Source of the DNA: Robertmurraya kyonggiensis
Lineage (GTDB): Bacteria; Bacillota; Bacilli; Bacillales; Cytobacillaceae
Length of the DNA stretch: 64,000 nt
Reading direction: 5' to 3'
Assembly (NCBI RefSeq): GCF_005116465.1
Contig: NZ_SWBM01000001.1
Coordinates: 1,612,001-1,676,000, forward strand
A model generated the notes under the pieces. It saw only the letters and a program-made list of their open reading frames with translations, ran no database searches and was not told where the DNA came from. Positions 27,876 to 36,585 of this stretch are shown in pieces (within the stretch, counting starts at the first letter, position 1; the number at the start of each line of letters is the position of its first letter). Position numbers and translations under genes: made by a program.

Positions 27876-28666
27876 CGCTTCATTACCTCGACTAAGGGAA
27901 TCTTCATTGTTTTGATCACATCGCGCGGACTTTCATGCCTCATAAAAGTCTCACCTACGAGAATGCCGTTTGCACCTGCATTTATTACCCTTTTTACATC
28001 ATCGGTCGTTTTAATCCCGCTTTCGCTGATTAAAAATCGACCCTCATTTTTAATTAATGGAGCTAACCCTTCCGTTACATCTAAATTAACCTCAAACGTT
28101 TTTAGATTACGATTGTTAACACCAATCAAACGATTATTTGTTTTTAAAACTCGTTCAGCTTCCTCTTCATTGTGAACCTCCATTAGTACATCCAATTCTT
28201 TTGCAATTGCATACTGATAAAGAGTGTTTAGAGTTTCATCATCCAAGGCTGCGGCAATTAGAAGAATAATATCTGCTCCCGCTTGCTTCGCTCTATCAAT
28301 TTGGATGGGATCGATAATGAAGTCCTTGCATAAAATCGGATTGTCAATGGTAGCTCTGACGTGAGTTAAATCAGTCATTGTTCCTTTAAAAAAGGTTTGA
28401 TCTGTTAACACTGAAACGGCATCAGCCCCAGCGTCCACGTACAATTTTGTTTGAACACTTGGGTCAATGTTTGGATTGATATCACCTTTTGATGGTGAGG
28501 CCCGTTTAAACTCCGCAATAATGGATAAGTCAGTAGCTCGTTCTAGTTTTTCGATAAAAGACCTTCTCTGATTGACTTCTAGACTAGCTGGACGAATCTC
28601 CATTCCCCTAAGCTCTTCTACTTCCTTCTTTTTCACGGCAATAATCTTATCTAGAATCGTCTCCAT
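27872..28666 (-). CDS. trpC: Indole-3-glycerol phosphate synthase
   Basis: TrpC closes the ring to form indole-3-glycerol phosphate. The 264-residue barrel shows [13 protein letters not shown] near residue 51, [13 protein letters not shown] near 83, [10 protein letters not shown] near 112, [11 protein letters not shown] near 178, ISESGI near 208 and GANGILVGE near 230, all conserved in the family. It begins one base after the trpD stop and overlaps trpF by 4 bases. Confidence 0.97.
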   Translation of the reverse strand: METILDKIIAVKKKEVEELRGMEIRPASLEVNQRRSFIEKLERATDLSIIAEFKRASPSKGDINPNIDPSVQTKLYVDAGADAVSVLTDQTFFKGTMTDLTHVRATIDNPILCKDFIIDPIQIDRAKQAGADIILLIAAALDDETLNTLYQYAIAKELDVLMEVHNEEEAERVLKTNNRLIGVNNRNLKTFEVNLDVTEGLAPLIKNEGRFLISESGIKTTDDVKRVINAGANGILVGETFMRHESPRDVIKTMKIPLVEVMKR

Positions 28667-29692
28667 TTAAATCACCTCTGCCTTAAAAACTTTACTCTTT
28701 TCCACCAGTCTTTCTAATTTTTCAAGGGCTGCACCTGAATCAATGCTCTCTACCGCAAGCTGTACGCCTGCTTCAATCGTTGGTGCAAGACCGTTTGCAA
28801 AGATTCCTATGCCAGAATTGAGAAGCACCGTTTCTCGATAGGCTCCTTTTTCACCATTCAGGACTCTTAAAAGGATTTCAGCATTCTCTTTGGAATCTCC
28901 GCCTCTAATAGCTTCATTATCGTAGACAGCAAACCCTAACTCCTCTGGATGAAGAATACGGTGTTCAATTTTCCCATTGTCTAATATCGCTAAATGGTTT
29001 TCTCCTGCTAACGAAGCTTCATCCATAAAGCCCGCTCCATTTAGGACTACTGCTCTTTTTCGACCTAATGTTTTTAAAACTTCAGCAAACATTCCAATTA
29101 GATCTCTTCGGTAAATACCAAGAAGTTGAGAATCCAATTCAACTGGGTTTGTTAAGGGGCCGATTAAATTAAAGACTGTAGGAATTCTTAAATCTTTTCG
29201 AACTTTCATGATTCGTTTAATTTTCGGATGAACATATGGAGCAAATAAAAATGTGATTCCGACTTCATGAAGTAGCTCCATCGAGACTTCCGGCTGAAAA
29301 TCCAAGTTCACACCTAAATATTCGAGCACATCCGCACTTCCAGTTTTGCTTGTGATGCTCCGATTTCCATGCTTAGCAACAGTAGCACCAGCACCGGCCA
29401 TAACAAAAGCAGAGGTCGTACTTATATTAAAGCTTTTTGAGCCATCCCCACCAGTGCCACAGTTATCGATCAAATTGGGAATTTTCGTTTGAAAAGGAAG
29501 TGCCTTTTCTCTTAGGGCCTCGACAATCCCAACAATTTCTTCAACGGTTTCTCCCTTTGTTTTCAATCCAACCATAAATCCAGCAATCTCACTATCTGTT
29601 GTTTCATCAGAAAAAATTTGCTCCATCGCTTCTTTCATCTCATACTGTGACAATGATTCCCGTTCAGATAAACGCTGTAGATAAGTTCTCAT
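28667..29692 (-). CDS. trpD: Anthranilate phosphoribosyltransferase
   Basis: TrpD attaches phosphoribose to anthranilate. The 341-residue protein has the glycine-rich PRPP motif CGTGGDGSKSFNIST near residue 77, KHGNRSITSKTGSADVLE near 105 and FNLIGPLTNP near 174. The start overlaps the end of trpG by 29 bases, with the ribosome binding site AAAGGAGAAGG inside trpG. Confidence 0.97.
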   Translation of the reverse strand: MRTYLQRLSERESLSQYEMKEAMEQIFSDETTDSEIAGFMVGLKTKGETVEEIVGIVEALREKALPFQTKIPNLIDNCGTGGDGSKSFNISTTSAFVMAGAGATVAKHGNRSITSKTGSADVLEYLGVNLDFQPEVSMELLHEVGITFLFAPYVHPKIKRIMKVRKDLRIPTVFNLIGPLTNPVELDSQLLGIYRRDLIGMFAEVLKTLGRKRAVVLNGAGFMDEASLAGENHLAILDNGKIEHRILHPEELGFAVYDNEAIRGGDSKENAEILLRVLNGEKGAYRETVLLNSGIGIFANGLAPTIEAGVQLAVESIDSGAALEKLERLVEKSKVFKAEVI

Positions 29693-30275
29693 TTTCCTTC
29701 TCCTTTCGAATCTCTTCTAGAAATTTTCCTAGCAACTGCTTTCCTGTTTCAGTTCCAACCGATTCAGGATGAAATTGTAAACCGTATAACGGATAATTTT
29801 TATGCTTTATTGCCATAATTTCGTGATCGTCCATCGATTCACCTAACACTTGAAACTCATGTCCTAGAGTTCCTTTTTCAATAACGAGAGAGTGATAACG
29901 CATAATTTCGATTGGAACTGGCAGCTGGTCAAATAAGTCAGTACCTTGATGTGTCATCTGTGAGCGTTTCCCATGCATAATGGTTTTCGCCTTAACAACA
30001 TTCGCACCAAATGCAGAGCCAATTGCTTGATGACCAAGACAAATGCCAAGAATCGGAGTCTTTTTGTAAAAGGATTTAATAACCTCTACACAAATCCCGG
30101 CATCCTCTGGTCTTCCCGGTCCAGGTGACAAGCAAATAGCTTCTGGATTTAAGTTCGAGATTTCTTCTAATGTGATTTGATCATTACGCCTCACAATTAT
30201 TTCCTCGCCTAACTCACCAAAATACTGATACAAATTAAAGGTAAACGAATCATAATTATCAATTAATAAAATCAT
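29664..30275 (-). CDS. trpG: Anthranilate synthase glutamine amidotransferase (TrpG/PabA)
   Basis: This subunit supplies ammonia from glutamine to TrpE. The 203-residue class I amidotransferase has the catalytic Cys in LGICLGHQAIG near residue 79 and the His/Glu pair in LQFHPESVGT near 168. It starts within the stop of trpE (ATGA). In B. subtilis the equivalent gene (pabA) is outside the trp operon in the folate cluster and is shared by both pathways; here it is inside the trp operon. It could still serve para-aminobenzoate synthesis if no second copy exists elsewhere. Confidence 0.96.
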   Translation of the reverse strand: MILLIDNYDSFTFNLYQYFGELGEEIIVRRNDQITLEEISNLNPEAICLSPGPGRPEDAGICVEVIKSFYKKTPILGICLGHQAIGSAFGANVVKAKTIMHGKRSQMTHQGTDLFDQLPVPIEIMRYHSLVIEKGTLGHEFQVLGESMDDHEIMAIKHKNYPLYGLQFHPESVGTETGKQLLGKFLEEIRKEKENENLSTAFI

Positions 30276-31660
30276 TTGTCATCCTCCAAAAAGGCCTTTA
30301 GTTTGTGAAGGGTTTCTTCGTATTCCTTTTCTGGCACCGAATCATAAACAATCCCTGCTCCAGCCTGGATATACACATCTTCTCCCTTCATGACCATAGT
30401 TCTTATCGCAAGAGCAAAATCCATATTTCCATTTGCCGATAAATAGCCAATCGCACCTGAATAGACGCCTCGTTTAACTTCTTCTAGCTCATTGATGATT
30501 TCCATCGCTCGTATTTTTGGCGCACCAGAAACAGTTCCCGCTGGCAAACAAGCAATTAAGGCATCGAGTGGAGTATATTGATTGGTCAGGGTTCCACTCA
30601 CCTCTGAAACCAGATGCATAACATGCTTGTATTTCTCAATCACCATGTATTTATCGATTTGAACGGATCCAAATTCACTTACTCTGCCGATATCATTTCT
30701 TCCTAAATCAACAAGCATTTGGTGCTCAGCTAGCTCCTTTTCATCAGCCAAAAGTTCCTTTGCTAAGCGTTCATCTTCGTCAGGAGTTTTCCCTCTCGGC
30801 CTCGTACCTGCAATAGGGTTGGTGACAACCTTGTTGTTTGTTGCCTTAATTAAGCTTTCAGGAGAGGCTCCAGCCACAATGTAATCCTCAAAATCAAGGT
30901 AATACATATAAGGTGAAGGATTTTGGATTCGAAGCTTTCGATAAAAGGAAAACGGGTCTCCATCAATCTTGGCTTTCATCCGTTGTGATAAAACGACCTG
31001 AAAAATGTCACCTTCAACAATGTACGCCTTCGCTTTTTTCACTTTTTCGATAAACTCTTCTTTAGGGATTGAAGGTTCAAACGAAGAAAGCTTTACTGAC
31101 GGTTGTTCATGGTCCGTACCTGTTAAAATCTCTTTTTTCCTTTCTAGAAGACGGATTTTCAAATGATCTAGCTTAGTCGTTTCTAACAATTGAACCCCAA
31201 CTAGAAAGACCTTTTGTTGTAAATGATCAAAGACAACAAGCTCTTCGAACATCATAAAGTGGACATCCGGAAGGGAGAATTCATCAAGTGGAGTCTCTCC
31301 AATCGATTCATAATGACGAATGACATCATAACCGACAAAGCCAACCGCACCGCCAACTAAAGGCATAAAGTCAGGAACATCCTCTAAATTTGGCACAAGC
31401 CCTTTCAATACTTCGAGGGGCTTCTCACTGATTACCTCTTCTTGCCCATCTTTTAAAACAACCGTACTTCCTTCAACGCCTTTGATTTCAAACGCAGGAC
31501 TTGCTCCAATGAAAGAATATCTACCCGACGCCTCATATTTTAATGAGCTTTCTAAAAGGAATTTCTTTTTTCCGGAAAGCCTTTGAAAAATCGAAATCGG
31601 TGTTAATGTGTCTCCTTGAAGTTCTTCAATTATCATTTTTTGTTCTTGCAGCTTCGTCAT
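30272..31660 (-). CDS. trpE: Anthranilate synthase component I
   Basis: TrpE makes anthranilate from chorismate. The 462-residue protein has the chorismate-binding C-terminal domain (GASPESLI near residue 269, NPIAGTRPRGKT near 284, LVDLGRNDIGRVSEFG near 325, TVSGAPKIRAMEII near 381, IQAGAGIVYDSVPEKEYEET near 435, trimmed to its core QAGAGIV) and an N-terminal region with the LLESS segment expected for tryptophan feedback binding. The ATG at 31660 is preferred to a TTG at 31684 because AAGGGAG lies 10 bases upstream. First gene of trpEGDCFBA. Confidence 0.97.
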   Translation of the reverse strand: MTKLQEQKMIIEELQGDTLTPISIFQRLSGKKKFLLESSLKYEASGRYSFIGASPAFEIKGVEGSTVVLKDGQEEVISEKPLEVLKGLVPNLEDVPDFMPLVGGAVGFVGYDVIRHYESIGETPLDEFSLPDVHFMMFEELVVFDHLQQKVFLVGVQLLETTKLDHLKIRLLERKKEILTGTDHEQPSVKLSSFEPSIPKEEFIEKVKKAKAYIVEGDIFQVVLSQRMKAKIDGDPFSFYRKLRIQNPSPYMYYLDFEDYIVAGASPESLIKATNNKVVTNPIAGTRPRGKTPDEDERLAKELLADEKELAEHQMLVDLGRNDIGRVSEFGSVQIDKYMVIEKYKHVMHLVSEVSGTLTNQYTPLDALIACLPAGTVSGAPKIRAMEIINELEEVKRGVYSGAIGYLSANGNMDFALAIRTMVMKGEDVYIQAGAGIVYDSVPEKEYEETLHKLKAFLEDDK

Positions 31661-31661
31661 T

Positions 31662-31932
31662 AGGACTGTTCTCCCTTCCTTCAAATAAGTAAACGCTGTT
31701 TTCGCAATGCATGTGGTTTTTTTCGTAAATGTCCTAATTTATTTCTTCGAAAAAAATCCAGAAACCGACATTTACCCTTTTTACTTGGCACTGCCACCAT
31801 TTGGTTGGTTTAGAGTCACACATCATTTTTGCATGGCACTTTTCGCTTCTCCCATATGTTTTTTAAGTAAAACAAGTAACTTGTTTTCCGAACTACGATT
31901 CAAAAGCAGCAATGATCGCGAAAATGCCTAAA
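31662..31932 (-). promoter_or_regulatory. Third trp leader segment, structured but unassigned
   Basis: About 270 bases lie between the second T-box terminator and trpE, far more than a ribosome binding site needs. Four arms occur in interleaved order on the minus strand: GTAAATGTC (31767-31775), GGATTTTTTTCG (31748-31759), GACATTTAC (31725-31733) and CGAAAAAAACC (31715-31725). The first pairs with the third and the second with the fourth, so the pairings are either alternatives or a pseudoknot. An AAAACAAG/CTTGTTTT hairpin lies at 31869-31887. A GGTGGCAGTGCC segment near 31790 faintly recalls a T-box core. No TRAP-type GAG/TAG repeat series is seen. Confidence 0.45.
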
Positions 31933-32200
31933 TAAAAAAAGTCCTCTATAAACACATAGTTGTGCTTATAGAGGACGATATTGATGTACCGTGGTGCCAC
32001 CTCAGTTTGGAGCTAATAGTTGCTCCCTCTTTTCAGATTCACAAAAGTAAATCCTATCCTTTTAACGGTGGAATTCCGTTCAGCTCTACTGTTCCTTCAA
32101 GCTGTCTCTCGTAAGCCCATTCCATGAAATTGATTTTACCGGCTCTCACCTTCCCCGGCTCTCTTGAAAAATCAGCTTTCCATGTACTTTTCTTACTCGA
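31933..32200 (-). promoter_or_regulatory. T-box riboswitch 2 of the trp operon (tRNA-Trp)
   Basis: On the minus strand the unit has an AGAGAG-like box near 32162, the specifier segment GAATGGGCTT with codon TGG (32117-32119), the T-box core GAGGTGGCACCACGG (31989-32003) and a perfect terminator (GTCCTCTATAA arms and TTTTTTT) at 31933-31977. TGG is the only tryptophan codon, which fits the operon. Read after T-box 1, it must be passed by the same polymerase. Confidence 0.93.
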
Positions 32201-32224
32201 CGATTTACAGTATTTATTTTTCCA

Positions 32225-32500
32225 AAACACAAAAAGGGCTTCTCATCCTAGGAAAAGGACGAGAAACCCGTGGTGCCACCTTCATTAGCTATCATTAGCT
32301 CACTTTATGGTATCAAGAGCGTCTGCTCTAATACCTGTCTCTTGTAACGATGAGACCGATTCGCCAAAGCCTACTGTAGAAAAACCTAGTTCGGTTTGGA
32401 AGCTCCGAAGCCCATTCACTTAAAGTTCTACACTGATTTGCACCAACCATCAGCTCTCTAAAGTATCCTTTTAAGCTACTCTTCTTCATCAACGCTTTAT
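32225..32500 (-). promoter_or_regulatory. T-box riboswitch 1 of the trp operon (tRNA-Trp)
   Basis: On the minus strand: AGAGAG box near 32456, specifier segment GAATGGGCTT with TGG at 32412-32414 (identical in ten bases to T-box 2), T-box core AAGGTGGCACCACGGG (32267-32282) and a terminator with arms GGGTTTCTC and GAGAAGCCC followed by TTTTTG (about 32229-32268). The two units are only moderately alike outside the conserved motifs, so the duplication is not recent. Confidence 0.93.
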
Positions 32501-32510
32501 ATTAATTGTA

Positions 32511-32539
32511 ATATTAAACAGAATTTTCGGTTAAGTCAA
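32511..32539 (-). promoter_or_regulatory. trp operon promoter
   Basis: TTGACT (32534-32539) and TAATAT (32511-32516) with a 17-base spacer lie directly ahead of the first T-box leader on the minus strand. No other good promoter is seen between here and trpE. Confidence 0.75.
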
Positions 32540-32557
32540 CCGTATTTCCAAAAAAGT

Positions 32558-33196
32558 TTATTTAATTTTTTCAAGCATATTATCCAATTTATTCTTCCAA
32601 ACTGTCGCAAGTTCCTCTATTTGAAGCATTTCCTCAATTGCTTCAGCATTTTTACGATCATGAAGCATGATTTGATTCGCTTTTAATACAGAGTATTTTT
32701 CTTGTACTCGTTCAACAAGCTCGATCGACGAATCAGCATCAATAACTCCTTCTTTCAAAACGCGAAAAAGATAACCAGTATAACAGGACTCCACGATTCG
32801 ACTTAATAAATCGACTCCATTATATTTCGATATTTTTGCACATGGAATTCTCCCCTGCGTCACTTGGATAACCGTTGTACCAATTTCAAAGGTATCACCG
32901 ATATAAACATCTTTCTCAAGCATGCCTGTTGTTGTTAAATTTTCCCCAAAAGCCGGCAGTGGGAGCTTAATATTAAATTCCTTTTCCCACATTCCATAAT
33001 GCTCGTACGGATAAAGGCAAACGGCTCGGTCTACTCCACCATGATATTCAGTGCTAGCTACTGCATCATGGTCAAATCCGATTTTGTGTAGTGCAACACT
33101 CGTAATTGGCTTTTTACCGATCCCTGTTTTCTCTGCTTTTCCATTAAAAAGATACTCTTTCGGTTCACCTACATTCAAGGATATTAACGTTTTCAT
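32558..33196 (-). CDS. MOSC domain protein (YiiM-like)
   Basis: A 212-residue MOSC (molybdenum cofactor sulfurase C-terminal) protein. Family residues are PAFGENLTTTGM near residue 80 and GRIPCAKISKYNG near 115, whose Cys is the conserved ligand of the domain; the C-terminal 60 residues match the 3-alpha domain of YiiM types. YiiM relatives detoxify N-hydroxylated bases using Moco, so this may be a molybdoenzyme. The ATG follows AGGGAGAAGG. It is monocistronic and sits close to the trp promoter, which reads the same strand from the gene's 3' side. Confidence 0.88.
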   Translation of the reverse strand: MKTLISLNVGEPKEYLFNGKAEKTGIGKKPITSVALHKIGFDHDAVASTEYHGGVDRAVCLYPYEHYGMWEKEFNIKLPLPAFGENLTTTGMLEKDVYIGDTFEIGTTVIQVTQGRIPCAKISKYNGVDLLSRIVESCYTGYLFRVLKEGVIDADSSIELVERVQEKYSVLKANQIMLHDRKNAEAIEEMLQIEELATVWKNKLDNMLEKIK

Positions 33197-33398
33197 GTTT
33201 TTAGCCTTCTCCCTTTTATATTGGTTTTATTTTAAAGAACTATGCAAAATTTGGCAACTTGATTCTTATTCCATAAAAAGTAAATCTATTTTCAGTTAGT
33301 TTTTTTGTTTTATGTAAATATTAATGTTGTTAGAACTCCTTTATGCTGTTGGATTTACTAATAATATATCGAGATTCCTTAACAAGGGCGGGGCGAAG

Positions 33399-34658
33399 AT
33401 GGATTATATTGAAAACTCTCTTATTAAAAAGAGCGCAAAGAGTTCAGCTTCAAATAGATCCGACAAAAAGAAGCTTAATAAATGGGCAATACTCGCTTTA
33501 TCTTCCATTCCTCTTGTTATGACACTGGGTAATTCCATGCTTATTCCAGTCTTACCTGTTATGGAAGATACATTAAATATTTCATCATTTCAATCAAGCA
33601 TGATTATTACTGTGTATTCAATTGTTGCAATTGTTCTTATTCCTATAGCAGGATTTTTATCTGACCATGTTGGACGAAAAAAAGTGATAATACCAAGTCT
33701 AATTATCGCTGGTATTGGAGGACTTATTTCTGGATGGGCCGCTTGGAAAATAGACAATCCCTATTGGATTATATTAATAGGTCGAGCTTTACAAGGAATA
33801 GGCGCAGCTGGAGCCGCCCCTATCGTCATGCCATTAGTTGGAGATATGTTTGAAAGTGAGGAAGAAGTAAGCAGCTCTCTTGGAGTTATTGAAACTTCAA
33901 ATACGTTAGGAAAAGTCATTAGTCCTATATTGGGTGCATTTTTGGCAGCATTTGTGTGGTTTATACCATTTCTTGCTTTTCCTGTCTTTTGCTTAATTTC
34001 CATCCTCCTTCTCGCTATTTTTGTGCGAAGAGGAAATACAGAATATGAACCTATTCCATTTAAACAATTTATACATCAAATTAGAGAAATTTTTAGAAAC
34101 AACCGTCGCTGGCTTTTTGCCATTTTTATTATTGGGATCATATTGATGTTCGTTCTGTTTGGGGTCCTTTTTTATCTTTCTGAAACTCTAGAAAGACATT
34201 ACGATATTGTCAATGTCAAAAAAGGACTATATCTTGCATTTCCACTTGGGGCACTTTGTCTAACCTCTTTGATTTCAGGTAAAGTTATTAAAGAAAATAA
34301 GGTTTTAATGAAATGGATTACTTTTAGCGGGCTTCTCTTACTGTCCTTATCTATTGTTGCATTAAGCTTTTCCAAAGGGCTTTGGTTTATGATTTTCATG
34401 TTCCTATTAAGTGGTATCGGCATTGGTGCAAGTTTGCCGTGCCTTGACTCACTCATCACTGAAGGAATCAAAAAGGAACAGCGAGGGACCATCACATCCA
34501 TTTATCATTCCATGCGATTTGTAGTAGTTGCTTTTGGTCCTCCAGTGATGGCCATACTCATGAAGAACCTAGAGGGTAGTCTATTTTATATCCTGAGTGG
34601 AATAGGTGTTTTTTCAGTTTTACTTACATTAATTGCGATTAAGCCTGATCCCAAATGA
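33399..34658 (+). CDS. MFS transporter (drug/siderophore exporter type)
   Basis: A 419-residue major facilitator protein with about 12 membrane segments. The family motif between segments 2 and 3 is seen as GFLSDHVGRKKVIIP near residue 87, and the segment 4 region has GRALQGIGAAGAAPIVMPL near 130. The N-terminal 30 residues are Lys/Ser-rich and cytoplasmic. The frame is open from 33324, but the ATG at 33399 follows AAGGGCGGGG; the upstream part is not conserved-looking. It would exchange a small molecule for protons. A bacillibactin or drug exporter is possible, but nothing next to it indicates the substrate. Confidence 0.85.
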   Translation: MDYIENSLIKKSAKSSASNRSDKKKLNKWAILALSSIPLVMTLGNSMLIPVLPVMEDTLNISSFQSSMIITVYSIVAIVLIPIAGFLSDHVGRKKVIIPSLIIAGIGGLISGWAAWKIDNPYWIILIGRALQGIGAAGAAPIVMPLVGDMFESEEEVSSSLGVIETSNTLGKVISPILGAFLAAFVWFIPFLAFPVFCLISILLLAIFVRRGNTEYEPIPFKQFIHQIREIFRNNRRWLFAIFIIGIILMFVLFGVLFYLSETLERHYDIVNVKKGLYLAFPLGALCLTSLISGKVIKENKVLMKWITFSGLLLLSLSIVALSFSKGLWFMIFMFLLSGIGIGASLPCLDSLITEGIKKEQRGTITSIYHSMRFVVVAFGPPVMAILMKNLEGSLFYILSGIGVFSVLLTLIAIKPDPK

Positions 34659-34690
34659 AACAAGTCACCTTTAATTGTGACTTGTTTCAT
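34653..34690. terminator. bidirectional terminator
   Basis: Perfect arms AATGAAACAAGTCAC and GTGACTTGTTTCATT with a short loop separate the convergent MFS and hydrolase genes. The hairpin overlaps the MFS stop codon. Confidence 0.85.
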
Positions 34691-35456
34691 TTATTTCATT
34701 CAATTGCTCATTCAAAAAATCGACAATTAATTGATTGAAATGCTCCCATTTTTTTGTAGGAATTTGGTGTGCAACATTCTTAATAATTGCTAATTGAAAG
34801 GTTGTCTTTTTTTTGAAGATTTTTATATTTTGAGTGGCAAAATCCCTTGAACCGTATAAAAGACATAAAGGAAACTCCAGCAGGTGAAGTCGCTCTACAC
34901 ATGAATAATGCAAGGATTCTTCATAAAATTGAAACCATGTTTTTCGGTCAGTCTTTAACATATGCTCATACATTTCATTTCTCAACGATTTATCCCTTAT
35001 ATGACTGTTAGTAATAAGTTTAGCAAGCATGTGGGGAAATTTTTTTACAAAATACATTCCCATTATATGTTCATATTTCAATGCTAAAGATTTTACTTCA
35101 GGAAATCCGCTAGCCAAAATGACAGCTGATGTCTGATGAGGAAATGACAATGCAAATTCTAGGGCAATAAGTCCACCTGATGAGTAACCACACACCACCG
35201 CTTTTGAAATCTCCAAATGCTCTATCAATTCTTTAATTTCTTGAGCATATCCATTTATAGAGACGTCTCTGTATGGACCGATCGAATCTCCATGGCCACT
35301 TAAGTCTGGTAATATCACTCGAAAACGGTTACTTAATTGGGCTTGAAAATGAAAAACCTTTCTTCCCATTGCTGGTGGGTGAATAAAGATAATGGGAATT
35401 CCAGTTCCATAATCTTCAAAGTAAATTCGGGTTTCTTCAAAGAGAAAATTTGGCAT
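34671..35456 (-). CDS. Alpha/beta hydrolase
   Basis: A 261-residue alpha/beta-hydrolase. The oxyanion HG-like segment is IFIHPPAMGRK near residue 24, the nucleophile elbow is VCGYSSGGLIAL near 92 (G-x-S-x-G), and the His of the triad is in NVAHQIPTKKWEHF near 234; the acid is probably the Asp of GSRDFA near 211. The ATG follows TAGGAAGGAT. It resembles general esterase/hydrolases of bacilli, with no specific substrate indicated. The end of the gene lies within the shared terminator with the MFS gene. Confidence 0.88.
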   Translation of the reverse strand: MPNFLFEETRIYFEDYGTGIPIIFIHPPAMGRKVFHFQAQLSNRFRVILPDLSGHGDSIGPYRDVSINGYAQEIKELIEHLEISKAVVCGYSSGGLIALEFALSFPHQTSAVILASGFPEVKSLALKYEHIMGMYFVKKFPHMLAKLITNSHIRDKSLRNEMYEHMLKTDRKTWFQFYEESLHYSCVERLHLLEFPLCLLYGSRDFATQNIKIFKKKTTFQLAIIKNVAHQIPTKKWEHFNQLIVDFLNEQLNEINETSHN

Positions 35457-35554
35457 GTTTTATCCTTCCTAATATAGATAGACCTATATTTAATATGAGT
35501 AACCTTTAAAATAATCATGCAATTATCCAGGTTCCTCATTTCAAGGAAATAATA

Positions 35555-35606
35555 GAAAAGGCATTTGAAAGTTCGGGTCATGCTCTGCTTTCAAATGCCT
35601 TCTTTA
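35555..35606 (-). terminator. terminator after the DUF2935 gene
   Basis: On the minus strand the arms GAAGGCATTTGAAAG and CTTTCAAATGCCTTT enclose a 17-base loop and are followed by TCTATT. The stem is long and nearly perfect. Confidence 0.8.
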
Positions 35607-35618
35607 ATTTCGATGCGA

Positions 35619-36416
35619 CTATTCTTCCAATCTTGGTTTTGTCGGGTCACAGTTAGGTTTCTCTATTTTCGAAGAACTTTGAGCAAGCTTCGTTAAATAA
35701 TAGCATTCTTCACGCATCATATGATCTGCCATTAAAGCTGCAAAGGTTCCTAAAGCTTCTTTACTCAACTCAAGCTCCTCAATCTCATCGAGAAAACCCA
35801 TAAATAACTTCATTTCGAGTAAAACATCTTCATTAAAGCGGTCTAGTGCAGGAAATTCATGTAGATTAGTTCGTAAAAATCCAGTTAATTCAACAGCTTT
35901 TAGATAAAAATCCTCAAAATCCTTCGTAAATTCATCACTTTTTTCTTTAATTTTTTTCTCGATTCGATCCATATTATCAGAAATTGCTCCTGCATGACCT
36001 GCTCCATCAAGAAGCCAAAGCAAGTGATGATGTAACTCATGAAATATCGGAGGTATCGTACCCTTTTTCAAATATCCTAGTATCAGCAAATACTCTTCCA
36101 GTTCGTTTACCATATGACTTAAAAAAGTTGGACCCAGGTGGATCGTGATTTTTCCCACTAAGTGTCTTTCAATTAGCTTTAATTTAAACTCTCTTAATTT
36201 CTTTACCTCTACCTCTGCTTTTTGACTCAATAAAATTAAATCGCTCTCATTAACTTTATGAAGCAATTGATCAAAAGTAATAATAAATCCCTTTGCTTGT
36301 TCAATCGCTTCCTTCTCGTTTGGTCCTAAAGAATCATGAATGAATCTTGCATGATCACCCAATACTTGAAGCCAAAAAAGATGCTCATATCTAGCTGCTT
36401 CTACATAATTTTCCAC
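35619..36416 (-). CDS. DUF2935 family helical protein
   Basis: A 265-residue all-helical protein of the DUF2935 family, which consists of two ferritin-like four-helix bundles. Repeated segments such as HLFWLQVLGDHARFIHDSL near residue 12 and the second-half ADHMMREECYYL near 230 show the His/Glu spacing expected for metal binding in both bundles. The start is GTG at 36416 behind GGGGAGAATT. It is common in Bacillaceae and probably cytoplasmic. No function has been established that I know; an iron- or oxidation-related role is inference. Monocistronic with its own terminator. Confidence 0.85.
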   Translation of the reverse strand: MENYVEAARYEHLFWLQVLGDHARFIHDSLGPNEKEAIEQAKGFIITFDQLLHKVNESDLILLSQKAEVEVKKLREFKLKLIERHLVGKITIHLGPTFLSHMVNELEEYLLILGYLKKGTIPPIFHELHHHLLWLLDGAGHAGAISDNMDRIEKKIKEKSDEFTKDFEDFYLKAVELTGFLRTNLHEFPALDRFNEDVLLEMKLFMGFLDEIEELELSKEALGTFAALMADHMMREECYYLTKLAQSSSKIEKPNCDPTKPRLEE

Positions 36417-36585
36417 CCAATTCTCCCCTCTCTAGTTTCTCCCACATAAAATATACAAAGAAGACATTATAAATATGACAATACGACCTCGGTTCATTTT
36501 TCATAATTTTTAGATATTTGAAGGAGTTTATAAGAAAATGTGGAATTATGTATGCGAAAAGGAATTTTTTATGGAGGTGAAGCTG

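Noticed and set aside
31780-31800. A functional third T-box
   Set aside because: Only part of the core (GGTGGCA) is present, the following CCACGG is absent, and no specifier stem was recognisable. Kept as a possible remnant only.
31662-31932. TRAP-binding site in the trp leader
   Set aside because: No series of GAG or TAG triplets with 2-3 base spacing was found; two T-boxes already explain control.
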